Positions 19,301 to 27,689 of a DNA stretch of 64,000 nucleotides are shown piece after piece. The position numbers and the translations under genes are program-made. The DNA is from JBCFBK01 sp038562555. GTDB lineage: Bacteria > Bacteroidota > Bacteroidia > Bacteroidales > Prolixibacteraceae. Each line of letters starts with the position of its first letter. Within the stretch, counting starts at the first letter, position 1. The notes under the pieces were generated by a model. That model did not search any database, was not told the DNA's origin, and saw only the letters and a program-made list of their open reading frames with translations. The DNA lies in NCBI GenBank assembly GCA_038562555.1, contig JBCFBK010000030.1, positions 5,553-69,552 on the forward strand, in the 5' to 3' direction.

Positions 19301-20119
19301 CATATCCAGCCCTGGCTGTCCGTCTATCGATGACACCTGAAGTCCGGGCACCGCACCTTCCAGTGCGCGTGTTACGGTCGAATTTGCCTGCGTTGCAATC
19401 AGGGTGGCATCAACCGTGCTGATCGAGCCGGTCAGGTCTTTGCGTTTGGCTGTACCGTAAGCAATCGCCACCACTTCATCGATGCCCACCGTTTCTTCCT
19501 CCAGCTTCACGCTGATTTTAGTCCTTCCGTCAATTGCCTCTTCAACCGTTTTCATCCCAACGAACGAGAATACAAGCGTCTGACCGCCGGCGGGAACCGG
19601 GAGACTAAACCGGCCGTCCATATCCGTAACGGTTCCGGTTGTCGTGCCCTTTATTACAACCGACGCGCCCGGTAACGGTTGCCCCAACGCATCGGTGACC
19701 AGCCCGGTTACGACACGCTGCTGCGCGGTCACAGCGCTGATCACCTGATCGTCTGACGACAGGACAATCTGTCTCCCTTCCACGCTGTAACTCACATTGG
19801 TCCCTTTAAAAAGCAGATCCAGGATTTCACTTACTTTCGCTCCCTGCACGTCAATACTGACCTTCCTGTTCGTGTCGATCATCTTACTGCTGTAAAGGAA
19901 GTAGTACCCGGTCTGATCTTCGATCGTCAGCAAGACGTTTTTTACCGAACTGTTATTCAGTTTCAGCGAGAGGCTGGCTGTCTGGGAATAGGAAATTCCC
20001 GCGAACGACTGGAAAATTGCCAGCAGGAGGATCATACAGGTTAATTTCATGCGCACAATGGTTTTTTTTATCCCTGGCGATAACCGCCCGAGGACATTGA
20101 AATTCAACTTTTTTTTCAT
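16342..20119 (-). pseudogene. SusC-type TonB-dependent transporter with STN domain, single-base frame break (PUL 1)
   Basis: The two frames 20119-17267 and 17337-16342 together encode one SusC. Order: signal region, STN domain (about 50-125, signalling to FecR), carboxypeptidase-regulatory-like beta-sandwich (GLVTDALGQPLPGASVVIKG), plug (EVVAIAYGTAKRKDLTGS, TVLKDAASTALYGSRGANG) and barrel to the terminal aromatic-rich strand. The break is at 17299-17300 (AA on plus, TT in the coding strand). Removing one base gives AYSTGQSTITRNSGEIRNRGFE, the normal family sequence, and a protein of about 1258 residues. It may be a real inactivation or a sequencing/assembly error. The intact paralogue is at 41863-45240. 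Confidence 0.85.
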
Positions 20120-20157
20120 AGATTTACGCTGTTTACGTTGTTAAACTACTTATTAAG

Positions 20158-20196
20158 ACCGGCGGTGAATGGACCAGATTCACGCCGGTTTTTTAT
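20158..20196 (+). terminator. Plus-strand intrinsic terminator in the fecR-susC gap (possible antisense RNA end, PUL 1)
   Basis: ACCGGCGGTGAAT (20158-20170) pairs with ATTCACGCCGGT (20178-20189) with one bulged G, and six T follow on the plus strand. All genes here are on minus, so the terminator faces against them. A transcript starting inside the 5' end of susC and ending here would be antisense to the susC start, as for the DonS antisense RNAs of Bacteroides PULs. No clear promoter for it was found. It may alternatively act as a hairpin in the susC leader. Confidence 0.6.
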
Positions 20197-20280
20197 ATTT
20201 TGTATCTCATGTCTATTTACTTTTCAGGTTATATATTGCAAACTCAAAATTTGCCGAAACTATCCGGCAGAAAAAAGTCT

Positions 20281-21300
20281 TCATCGTTTTGTCAGCCGGA
20301 AAACCCGTTCCGTTCCCGCCTCCGTTTTTCGCTCCGTTACGGTAAAGTCGACAGGAAGCGCCATGGAGATCAGCTTCATGGTTTGCTCCGGCTTCTCATT
20401 TTCAATCGTAGCAGTCAGAAAATAATTCTTCAGTTCGGGGTCGTCAATAACAATTTTCACATTATACCACCGGCTGATTTTTCTTACTGCAATGGAAAAC
20501 GGTTCATCCTGCATGATCAGCTTCCCGTTTATCCAGGCCATCGATAAATAAGGATTCACGTCCAGCCGGGAGACTTTCCCTGCTTCAACATCAAATTGCA
20601 TTTGTTGTCCGGGTTCTAACCGGTGATCGTCCTGTCCATCGCGGACATGGATCTTTCCTTCAATCAGCGTTGCTTCAAAGAAACGATCGGATGAGTATGC
20701 GTTCAGATTGAACCGGGTACCCGTAACCACGGTTGTGGCCATTGAATTCCCGACAACAAAAGGACGGGAAGGATCACTGACCACTTCGAAATACGCTTCG
20801 CCGTCAACGAAGACGCGCCGCTGATCTTTTTCAAACTGCGCCGGATACCGCAGGGTGGTGCCGTCATGCAACCAGACCAGTGTGCCGTCGGCCAGTGTTA
20901 TCTTTGAGCGTGTCCCCGGCTTGGTGTAAATCTCCTGCTGAACGACGACAGCTTCCTGCGCATTCTTTTCGCTGTTATTATTCCGATATAAATAGACCGT
21001 AAGCAACAGTAAAGGAATAATCAGGACGGCCGCTATCCGGGAAAACGTCTGGTAAGCACTTTTCAACGAAAGAACAGGCCGATTGCCGCCGCTGTTCATT
21101 TTTCGATGAAGTGTCTGAAGCAATCCCTCAAAGTCGGGTTTTTCTCCTTTTAATCCAATGTCGGCGCGGGTCCAGATGCTACCCAGAACACCCCGGACCT
21201 CCGGTTCGTTTTCCGGATCTTTCATCCAGTCGAGGATCTGCTTCGTTTCATCATCCGACGTTTTTCCGTAGAAGTATTTTAACAATTCGGGAAGACCCAT
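20281..21300 (-). CDS. FecR-family anti-sigma factor (PUL 1)
   Basis: The protein has 339 residues. It has a short cytoplasmic N-terminal helix bundle that would hold the sigma factor, one membrane span (about 88-105, AAVLIIPLLLLTVYLY), then the periplasmic FecR domain (IYTKPGTRSKITLADGTLVWLHDGTTLRYP) and a C-terminal STN-like domain (ISRWYNVKIVIDDPEL). It receives the signal from the STN domain of SusC and releases the ECF sigma factor. It is located between the sigma and susC genes, the canonical order. Confidence 0.92.
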   Translation of the reverse strand: MGLPELLKYFYGKTSDDETKQILDWMKDPENEPEVRGVLGSIWTRADIGLKGEKPDFEGLLQTLHRKMNSGGNRPVLSLKSAYQTFSRIAAVLIIPLLLLTVYLYRNNNSEKNAQEAVVVQQEIYTKPGTRSKITLADGTLVWLHDGTTLRYPAQFEKDQRRVFVDGEAYFEVVSDPSRPFVVGNSMATTVVTGTRFNLNAYSSDRFFEATLIEGKIHVRDGQDDHRLEPGQQMQFDVEAGKVSRLDVNPYLSMAWINGKLIMQDEPFSIAVRKISRWYNVKIVIDDPELKNYFLTATIENEKPEQTMKLISMALPVDFTVTERKTEAGTERVFRLTKR

Positions 21301-21389
21301 AGATTTCGTATTTAGCTGTGATACGAAAATGAACCCTCCCGACCCTTGGTGGCAGGATGATTATTTTGAGTTTATTTAAGTTCCGTGCT

Positions 21390-21997
21390 TTATTTTTCCG
21401 GAATCAGCGCGGGATCCTCCCGGTGTGTCAGGAAGACAGAAAAGAAGAGATAACCCGGTAATGTTGAACCGGCCAGCTTTTCCCTTAAGACTTTCAGAGC
21501 AGCCGTCATATGGCCTTCTACCGTTTTTACGGAGATATTGAGTTGGTTAGCGATTTCTTTATTTGAAAGACCGTGTTCCCGGCTAAGTTTAAAAATTTCC
21601 CTTCTTTTTTCCGGAAATCTGTCAATGATCTGGTCAGTGACCTGTTCCATGCTCCGAAATTCAATGCTGATCTCCGTTTCCTGGCTCGAACAGACAGCAT
21701 TGGTCAAAAATTTTCAAGTTTACGCTTCTCCGACTTTTCCCGGCGAAGCCAGGAAATGATTTCATGATAAGTAACCGAGAATAAAAAAGACTTAAAGGAG
21801 AAGTGCTCATCAATGCGGCGCCGGTTTTCCCAAACCTTCAAAAAAACGATCTGCGTAATCTCCTCAGAAGCGAATTTCTGCCTGGTTATTCCTAACGCAA
21901 ATGCATAGATCCGTTCAGTGTACCTGCGAAACAAGAAGTCAAACGCTCCATAATCTCCATCCCTCAAAGCACGAACATATTTCTTATCTTCCTCCAT
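21390..21997 (-). CDS. ECF sigma factor (Bacteroidota PUL type), split by a -1 frame change at a slippery run
   Basis: Region 2 (AFDFLFRRYTERIYAFALG...KSFLFSVTYHEIISWLRREK) is encoded in one frame from ATG 21997 (MEEDKKYVRAL) to a TGA at 21704-21706. Region 4 (FPEKRREIFKLSREHGLSNKEIANQLNISVKTVE) lies in the -1 frame to 21390. Alignment with the intact paralogue at 46398 shows they are halves of one protein of about 200 residues. The junction is A-AAT-TTT then TGA on the coding strand, at 21713-21707, so a -1 slip or one extra T restores the frame. An open frame to 22084 exists, but the -7 element at 22029-22036 and the paralogue favour 21997. Confidence 0.8.
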
Positions 21998-22028
21998 GGC
22001 AGAAAATGATAATAATGGCCCATTTTGG

Positions 22029-22036
22029 CAAATGTA
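22029..22036 (-). promoter_or_regulatory. -7 promoter element of the PUL 1 sigma gene
   Basis: TACATTTG on the minus strand fits TAnnTTTG and lies 32 nt before the ATG at 21997. The same octamer precedes the PUL 2 sigma gene. No convincing -33 box was seen. Confidence 0.45.
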
Positions 22037-22086
22037 GACATTTTCGCGTTTTGAGGTCAGGTTTATGGACAAACTGTCCGACATTT

Positions 22087-22125
22087 ACTTATAAAAAATC
22101 TTCGTGAACCAGCTTTTTTATAAGT
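22087..22125 (-). terminator. AT-rich hairpin terminator after the jelly-roll genes
   Basis: ACTTATAAAAAA (22087-22098) and TTTTTTATAAGT (22114-22125) are perfect 12-bp arms around a 15-nt loop. It lies downstream of the minus-strand gene ending at 22187 and upstream of the PUL 1 sigma gene, and would separate the two units. It is AT-rich and symmetric, so it could act in both directions. Confidence 0.5.
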
Positions 22126-22186
22126 AACAAGCAAAATGAAATACAAACAAAAGATTAATATTAATACGCTAACTCTTTTCAGCATC

Positions 22187-23194
22187 TTACTTCCTGCGTG
22201 TCCGCCAGTATTGCCTGAAGCGCTCTTGTGTGATAATCCCGACCGGACCTTTCACGATTCCTCCCTCTCCCCCGGTATCCTGAATACGGATTTCGATCAG
22301 GTTCTCCACTCCGGCCTTAAACACTCCCGGAGGAATAAAATAATTTCGAAGCTCCCGGTACATCGTTTGAGGGCGATGCGAGCCAAATTCACCGGTCTGT
22401 CCCACAACCTGCCCGTTGATCACAAGCTGGTCAACGTCATCAATTATACCGGCTATCAGTACCAGCCGCTGATTCGCCAGGGCGGCCGGTACTTTTACTT
22501 TCCGGCTGTATACAGCGAAACCATCGTAATTAAACAGGCCCTGGTTTTCCCAGGCGCCGGGCACATGAATACTCACGGTATTCCCCGCTTCATAGCTGCG
22601 CCCTTTGTTAAACATCCACTCACCGCTCAGGTTAATATCGAAGGGCGGAATGCTCGTATCAACAAAAATTTTGACGTCGCCCGACTTGATCCCGCCTTCA
22701 AGATGGGAGTCGTAGACCCGGACCGCAATAATGTTTTTACCTCCAAAATTCAGCAGTTCGTTCGGTATCTGATAAGAGCGCAGGGCGTTATAGGCAGTCA
22801 CATGATCTGGCGGGAATGTGCCCGACTGCCCTATCTTAACCCCGTTAACAAATACTTCATCAGCGTCATCAATGTACCCCAACCGAAGCACCAACGCATG
22901 ATTTTTCAGAGCCGGCGGAATCGTGACTGCCGTACGATACCAGGCAATCCCATCGTATCCCTCGTAACCGACGTCCTCCCACCGCGCAGGAACCCTGATC
23001 TGTGCCCAATCGGCATCATCATAACCGGAAGCCGACCATTTTTCATCATCGCCGATCCGGAACTTCCAGAAACCTTTCAGGCTGATTTCTTCCGGGACAA
23101 AACCGTTAGCCGTGACAGCTATCGGTGCAAATACGGCCAGCAGCAGGAACAATAACTGCCACCGGCTTCGGATTAACAGATACCTTTCAATCAT
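22187..23194 (-). CDS. Secreted protein with two beta-galactosidase-type jelly-roll domains, no catalytic domain
   Basis: The protein has 335 residues with a signal peptide (about 1-29). It holds two copies of a GH2-N-terminal/beta-galactosidase jelly-roll domain (about 35-180 and 185-330). Repeat landmarks are WEDVGYEGYDGIAWYR with GYIDDADEVFVNGVKIGQSG, and WENQGLFNYDGFAVYS with GIIDDVDQLVINGQVVGQTG. These domains normally flank catalytic barrels in GH2, GH35 and related enzymes and bind carbohydrate. No barrel follows here. It may be a glycan-binding periplasmic or surface protein. The paralogue at 23200 is 5 nt upstream, so the two are co-transcribed. Confidence 0.75.
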   Translation of the reverse strand: MIERYLLIRSRWQLLFLLLAVFAPIAVTANGFVPEEISLKGFWKFRIGDDEKWSASGYDDADWAQIRVPARWEDVGYEGYDGIAWYRTAVTIPPALKNHALVLRLGYIDDADEVFVNGVKIGQSGTFPPDHVTAYNALRSYQIPNELLNFGGKNIIAVRVYDSHLEGGIKSGDVKIFVDTSIPPFDINLSGEWMFNKGRSYEAGNTVSIHVPGAWENQGLFNYDGFAVYSRKVKVPAALANQRLVLIAGIIDDVDQLVINGQVVGQTGEFGSHRPQTMYRELRNYFIPPGVFKAGVENLIEIRIQDTGGEGGIVKGPVGIITQERFRQYWRTRRK

Positions 23195-23199
23195 TGTCG

Positions 23200-24270
23200 T
23201 TAATCAAAAAGGTCAAGCAGATCCCAGAACGAAAAATTCCAGTCACCTACACTGCCCGCCCGGTGTTTATCACTTATCTTAAGCGCAGCATCACGGGTTA
23301 CGATTCCCACCGGCCCTTCATAAATGCCGCCCAATCCATGATGATCAGTTACCTCCACCGAAAGCAGGTTTTTACTTCTCAGCAGGTTTACCGGTATTTT
23401 ATAGATTCTCATCAGGCTGAAAGCCATGTCGCGTCTGAATCGTGAATATTGCGGCATATCTTCTGTCCGGCCAATAAGTGTGCCATTCAGGTAAACCTGA
23501 TCAAGATCGTCAATTTTTCCCATTACCAGGTATAACTCCTTCCCTTTTAGCGATTCAGGCATGATAAACCGCTTACGGTACCAGGCAACCCCGTCATAAT
23601 CGGCATATCCCTGGTTTTCCCAGGTCATTGGGACAAACAGTTCTTTCCATGAAGCATCATTCAGACCCGGCGAATGCATATCTCCAAAATTATCGGTACT
23701 AAATTTCCAGGCCCCGCTCAGATCAACGCTCAGCATGTTCTGTTCCTGATCGTAAAACAAACCAAAGTTTCCCGCACGAACAATCCCGCCATCCATCGCG
23801 GCATCGAAAACCCGGACCGCTATCACATTACCTGTTCTCTTCAGGAGCGATGCAGGAACGACATAGCGGCGTTCCACCGTATGTGCTGTTTCAAAATACG
23901 GAAAGAATTTTCCGGTCTGCCCGACGCGTTGCCCGTTAATAAATACCTCATCCACATCATCAATATAACCCAGGAAAAGGACAATATTGGCTTTTTCAGG
24001 AAGGACGCGCAGATTGAACTTTTTTTTGTACCACGCATAACCGTTATAATCGGGGTAGTTGCTTTCCCAGCGGCCTGGAACTGTTACCCAATCCCAGCCG
24101 GTTGTTTCCAGCTTAGGATCCGCCCAGGCCGGGTCATCGCCGACTGTAAAGGCCCAGGAACCCCGCAGATCGGCAACAGAGAGCCAGTCGGCCGCTTTTA
24201 GTTGCCCAAAAGACAGCACGACCGGCATCATTACAAATAAAAATCTAACGGTTATGAATGAAAAATGCAT
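23200..24270 (-). CDS. Secreted protein with two jelly-roll domains (paralogue)
   Basis: The protein has 356 residues with a signal peptide (about 1-26). It has the same two-domain plan as the downstream neighbour: WESNYPDYNGYAWYKK with GYIDDVDEVFINGQRVGQTG in the first domain, WENQGYADYDGVAWYRK with GKIDDLDQVYLNGTLIGRTE in the second. It has a C-terminal tail of about 20 residues (GDWNFSFWDLLDLFD). No catalytic domain is present. The pair probably arose by gene duplication after an earlier domain duplication. It lies downstream of the small protein at 24319 and may belong to the regulon of the nearby two-component system. Confidence 0.75.
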   Translation of the reverse strand: MHFSFITVRFLFVMMPVVLSFGQLKAADWLSVADLRGSWAFTVGDDPAWADPKLETTGWDWVTVPGRWESNYPDYNGYAWYKKKFNLRVLPEKANIVLFLGYIDDVDEVFINGQRVGQTGKFFPYFETAHTVERRYVVPASLLKRTGNVIAVRVFDAAMDGGIVRAGNFGLFYDQEQNMLSVDLSGAWKFSTDNFGDMHSPGLNDASWKELFVPMTWENQGYADYDGVAWYRKRFIMPESLKGKELYLVMGKIDDLDQVYLNGTLIGRTEDMPQYSRFRRDMAFSLMRIYKIPVNLLRSKNLLSVEVTDHHGLGGIYEGPVGIVTRDAALKISDKHRAGSVGDWNFSFWDLLDLFD

Positions 24271-24318
24271 TTAAAATGATTTTAAAACCACGTACCAAGT
24301 TACTCAAACTTCTCAGTC

Positions 24319-24684
24319 TTACCATGCCTTATAGCGTAATTCAAGATTAACGCGCAACACTTTTCCCGCAAGTTGCTCATCTACCCTTATTTTGTTTTCT
24401 GCAAGAACATACCGGACAAATTCGGTAGCATCACAATTTCTGCATTTTGCCCGGACGAATTCCAGTTGATTTTTATCATTAACAAGAACGATAAGTTCAA
24501 CTTTTTCTTTCATCGTGCTGATGTCACGTTCATAAAAATAGTTCCGGTACTGGTTCATCTCATCCGAAAAAGCTCTTTTCAGCTTCAGAGATGCCTCGTT
24601 CCTTGCCTCTTCCATGGATGTTTCCCCTGCGTAAGCGCCACATGTGAGCGCAATCATCAAAAAAGAAATTAAAATTGTTTTCAT
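24319..24684 (-). CDS. Small secreted protein of unknown function
   Basis: The protein has 121 residues with a signal peptide (about 1-19, ending AYA). It has a central helical, charged part (about 24-55), then a compact C-terminal part with LIVLVNDKNQLEF, a CRNCDATEFVRYVLAENKI segment containing a C-x-x-C pair, and LRVNLELRYKAW. The C-terminal layout recalls TonB-C-like/energy-transducer folds, but no family was assigned. It is between the OmpR-type two-component genes and the jelly-roll pair, and the PHO-box-like repeats at 24759-24805 sit 75-121 nt upstream, so it is a likely direct target of the adjacent regulator. Confidence 0.7.
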   Translation of the reverse strand: MKTILISFLMIALTCGAYAGETSMEEARNEASLKLKRAFSDEMNQYRNYFYERDISTMKEKVELIVLVNDKNQLEFVRAKCRNCDATEFVRYVLAENKIRVDEQLAGKVLRVNLELRYKAW

Positions 24685-24758
24685 GACTTTGTTTTGTTTT
24701 CTGTTTATAATCTGTTCCCTATATACAATGCAAAGCTAGGGCAGACATGTAAGCTGCA

Positions 24759-24805
24759 TGTCAGACCGGTATCATATGATGTCAGGGAAATGTCATAAAT
24801 TGTCA
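24759..24805. promoter_or_regulatory. Helically phased TGTCA direct-repeat array (PHO-box-like operator)
   Basis: TGTCA occurs at 24759, 24780, 24791 and 24801, with steps of 21, 11 and 10 bp, i.e. on one DNA face. The last two read TGTCATAAATTGTCA, close to the PhoB box (two TGTCA half-sites 11 bp apart). OmpR/PhoB-family regulators bind such repeats, and one is encoded at 25363-26046. Confidence 0.5.
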
Positions 24806-24814
24806 GACCCTTAT

Positions 24815-25330
24815 GCCGGGCGGCACTTACTTTTTTCTTCAGCAAAAAAAGTAAGCAAAAATGCCGCCGCTGAACCTTGTCGGCTAAATTTTGGGCTGCG
24901 TTTCGCTAAAAGCAACGAACTCCTCCCTGCGGTCGTCAGACAGCGTTGCTTTTTTTGCGCTTCACTTCACCAAAATTTTTAACGCCTCCAGGCTTAGGCG
25001 GACCGAAGACTGCATAGCAAACGAATGGTGAAGGTCTGGATAAGGATGAACGGAAAGTTCTTGCTATGCGATCCAGTGGCCTTGGTTTCGGAGCCGGGGT
25101 ACCCATTTGGATTCAAAAGGATGTTCCGAAGGAAAAGAAAAGGCTGTCTGACGACCACAGGGAGGAGTTCCTTTTCATTTACATTAGACGTTTCTCACGC
25201 TCGGCAAAGCTCAAACAAGTTTGGCTTTGCTCTCGCTTAATCGAAACGTCCTTTAATCCTTGAATCCTTAATGGGTCGGTGAGAAACCTAAGCCTTGACT
25301 TTTTTTGATTATTTTTTTGTGTCAAGACAA
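24815..25330. repeat. Structured intergenic element with nested and long-range inverted repeats
   Basis: No gene is supported in 24685-25362. Hairpins: CTTACTTTTTT/AAAAAAGTAAG inside CGGCA/TGCCG (24821-24866); AAAAGCAACG/CGTTGCTTTT (24908-24953); CTTGAC/GTCAAG around T-runs (25294-25326). A 27-bp arm at 24917-24943 recurs inverted, with about one mismatch, at 25143-25169 (CTGTCTGACGACC...GGGAGGAG). Short frames here are low-complexity and unsupported. It resembles a dispersed non-coding repeat or the remains of a small mobile element. Confidence 0.5.
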
Positions 25331-25362
25331 AAAAGTGATTGGGGTCCGGAGTGAAACCCCGT

Positions 25363-26046
25363 TTACAGCACCAGCTTATACCCGACCCCGTGAACGGTTA
25401 TAATATGCTGTGTTCCTCCCGGACAATCGATCTTTTGCCGGAGACTGACAATAAAGTTATCGACGGTGCGGGCCGACGGCTGGTAATCCATTCCCCATAC
25501 CTGATTCAGGAAATCGTCGCGTCCCACGATCTTTCCGGCATGACGGTACAGCAGGTAAAGAATTTCATATTCCCGGTGCGACATTTTCACGGGAATACCG
25601 TCGCAGAATGCCTCATAGGCTTCGAACGAAACGCTCAGATTTCCAATGGTCACCAGTCCGTTTTGAATGCCTTTGCTCCGGGCTGTCGTGCGCCGCAGGA
25701 TGACTTTGATCCGGGCCAGCAGTTCGCGCAAACTAAAAGGTTTTGTCATATAATCGTCGGCACCGAGTTCCAGTCCCAGTACCTTATCCATTTCTTCGCC
25801 ACGTGCGGTGAGCAGGATGACGGGGGTTTCAATGCCCGCTGCCCTGGCCTTTTTGCAGACATCGAAACCCGACATTCCGGGAAGCATCACATCGAGCAAA
25901 ACAAGGTCATACGGTTTCGATTGCATCTGTTTCAGCCCGTCATCACCTCGCGAAGCCGTTTCGACCTCATAGCCTTCGAATTCCAGGTTGTCGCGCAGAC
26001 CGGTAAGCATGGCCTGCTCATCTTCAATGATCAGTACTTTAAACAT
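25363..26046 (-). CDS. OmpR/PhoB-family response regulator
   Basis: The protein has 227 residues. The N-terminal receiver domain has the acidic pair at E8/D9, phospho-acceptor D52 (LVLLDVMLPG), the conserved T in ILLTARG and K in DDYMTKPFS. The C-terminal winged helix (about 130-225) ends with RTVDNFIVSLRQKI...HGVGYKL. It is a cytoplasmic DNA-binding activator or repressor controlled by the kinase encoded immediately upstream, whose gene overlaps by 8 nt. Likely targets include the TGTCA array at 24759-24805. Confidence 0.95.
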   Translation of the reverse strand: MFKVLIIEDEQAMLTGLRDNLEFEGYEVETASRGDDGLKQMQSKPYDLVLLDVMLPGMSGFDVCKKARAAGIETPVILLTARGEEMDKVLGLELGADDYMTKPFSLRELLARIKVILRRTTARSKGIQNGLVTIGNLSVSFEAYEAFCDGIPVKMSHREYEILYLLYRHAGKIVGRDDFLNQVWGMDYQPSARTVDNFIVSLRQKIDCPGGTQHIITVHGVGYKLVL

Positions 26047-27580
26047 GGAGGTTTTCTTTTAGAGGAAATTTCAGGATAAATGTACTGCCCTCGCCGGGCT
26101 TACTGCGAACGGAAACCGTACCGCCGTGCGCTTTCATCATTCGTTTCACCAGGTTTAAACCAAGGCCTGAACCTTTTTCTTTGTGAGCGAGATCACCTTC
26201 AGTTACGCGGTAGAACTGGTCAAAAATATATTTCTGATGGCGTGCAGCGATGCCGATCCCGTTATCTTCAACCTCAACCACAATCTGTCCCGGTCGTTTT
26301 AAAAGCCGGATTTCGATCGTCGGCTCTGTGGCATCGGTGTATTTAATGGCATTGTCGATCAGGTTGACCAGGATATCTTTTACGGAATCCGGATCGGCGT
26401 GGATGGTCAGCTCATCCTGCCCGGTTGTAAAGGTACATTTAACGCGTGCGTTCTTGAGATGAGCATCGACGGAGCGAATAACACGGGGTATGAATTCGCC
26501 GAGTTTCAATGGCTCGAAGTGATAGATGCGGCGGTTTTTCTCCAGCCGTGAAAAATCGAGGATCCGGTTAACGATCTCTGTGAGGCGCAGGCTTTCGCGG
26601 TGGATCGCTTTCAGATATTCTTCACGCTTCTGTTCGGTCTTAAGTCGTTTCAGCATCAATGTTTCCGAATACATACTGATCAGTGCCAGCGGCGTTCGGA
26701 TTTCGTGCGATACGTTCGAAACAAACTCGGCTTTTATCCCGGCAAGCCTGATCTCCCTGCGAATGTTTACGATCACAAACAAAAACCCGAGCACCACGAC
26801 CAAACTTAAACCGATCAACAGCAGGTTGTCGCGCTGCGAGCGCTCCGTTGCCAGTTCAGAAACACTCTTCGATTTCATCCGGATGCCCAGTTCGTGATCA
26901 GGTAAATACCACATTTTTGCCGTCAGAAAGGTGGAATCGGGTTCAGCTCCGTCATCAGTTGCATAAATGAGCTGGTTATCTTTGGTGCTCCGGATCCTGA
27001 TATAGAAAATTTCCTGCGAGATCTGCTGAATTTGCGGGCGCAGATTCAGATCAACAAAAGTTTTCAAATCGACGACAAACTGACAGCAAATTTTACCCTT
27101 TCCATCGGTCGGAAGAAAACAATAGGTGATTTGATCGTCCGAGCTTTCCGAGTGCAGCTTCTGATACTTATCTTTCAACAAATTGCGCATAAACTCTACC
27201 GTTTGGGGATCGGGCCAACCGGAAAAACCTGCCGGCTCACCCTCGCGGGTATGCTCGGCAATCACCTTTCTATTGCCCAGATCCAGGAAGCGAATCGCCC
27301 GAAGCGCCTGATTGTTCTGAAAAAGGCTGATCATAAATGAACGCATCAGTTCACCGTCGGTTTCAACCGGCTGATCGAGCGTCTGACTCCATTGTTTCAG
27401 TACATTTTCCGAATACTGGTTCACGGCATACAGGATCGATTCGAGTTGTTTGGAAAACACCCGTTCCACCATTTTTTCGTTTTTGCTCAGGGCGGAATAT
27501 TCCCTCACCAGGTAGAAACCCAGCGGCAGAGCCACAATAAGCAATAAAACCAGACTTATTTTAACGAAGGTCCGGAACAT
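26039..27580 (-). CDS. Membrane sensor histidine kinase
   Basis: The protein has 513 residues. Two membrane spans (about 8-24 and 252-272) enclose a periplasmic sensor of about 225 residues with no recognised domain. A HisKA domain follows with phospho-acceptor H292 in NVSHEIRTPLALI, then HATPase_c with NLIDNAIKYTD (N box), VEVEDNGIGIA (G1) and GSGLGLNLVKRMMKAHGG (G2). It phosphorylates the response regulator encoded downstream with an 8-nt overlap. Its signal is unknown. It lacks the two-component hybrid (HTCS) layout used by many Bacteroides PULs. Confidence 0.95.
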   Translation of the reverse strand: MFRTFVKISLVLLLIVALPLGFYLVREYSALSKNEKMVERVFSKQLESILYAVNQYSENVLKQWSQTLDQPVETDGELMRSFMISLFQNNQALRAIRFLDLGNRKVIAEHTREGEPAGFSGWPDPQTVEFMRNLLKDKYQKLHSESSDDQITYCFLPTDGKGKICCQFVVDLKTFVDLNLRPQIQQISQEIFYIRIRSTKDNQLIYATDDGAEPDSTFLTAKMWYLPDHELGIRMKSKSVSELATERSQRDNLLLIGLSLVVVLGFLFVIVNIRREIRLAGIKAEFVSNVSHEIRTPLALISMYSETLMLKRLKTEQKREEYLKAIHRESLRLTEIVNRILDFSRLEKNRRIYHFEPLKLGEFIPRVIRSVDAHLKNARVKCTFTTGQDELTIHADPDSVKDILVNLIDNAIKYTDATEPTIEIRLLKRPGQIVVEVEDNGIGIAARHQKYIFDQFYRVTEGDLAHKEKGSGLGLNLVKRMMKAHGGTVSVRSKPGEGSTFILKFPLKENLHV

Positions 27581-27689
27581 AAGCGACTGTTGATGTTTTG
27601 CTGTCGATCTGCTAAAGGTACAAAATCAGCGCGACACTCTGATTTTTTGTATAGACGTGTTTTTTAAAAAAGCGTTACAGTTTTTCTTT

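Noticed and set aside
21998..22084. Longer start for the PUL 1 sigma factor
   Set aside because: The extra 29 residues have no counterpart in the paralogue and the -7 element lies within them.
24758..25263. Several short plus-strand frames in the 24.7-25.3 kb gap
   Set aside because: They run through hairpins and T/A runs, overlap each other in different frames and have no protein-like composition. The region is better explained as a structured repeat.
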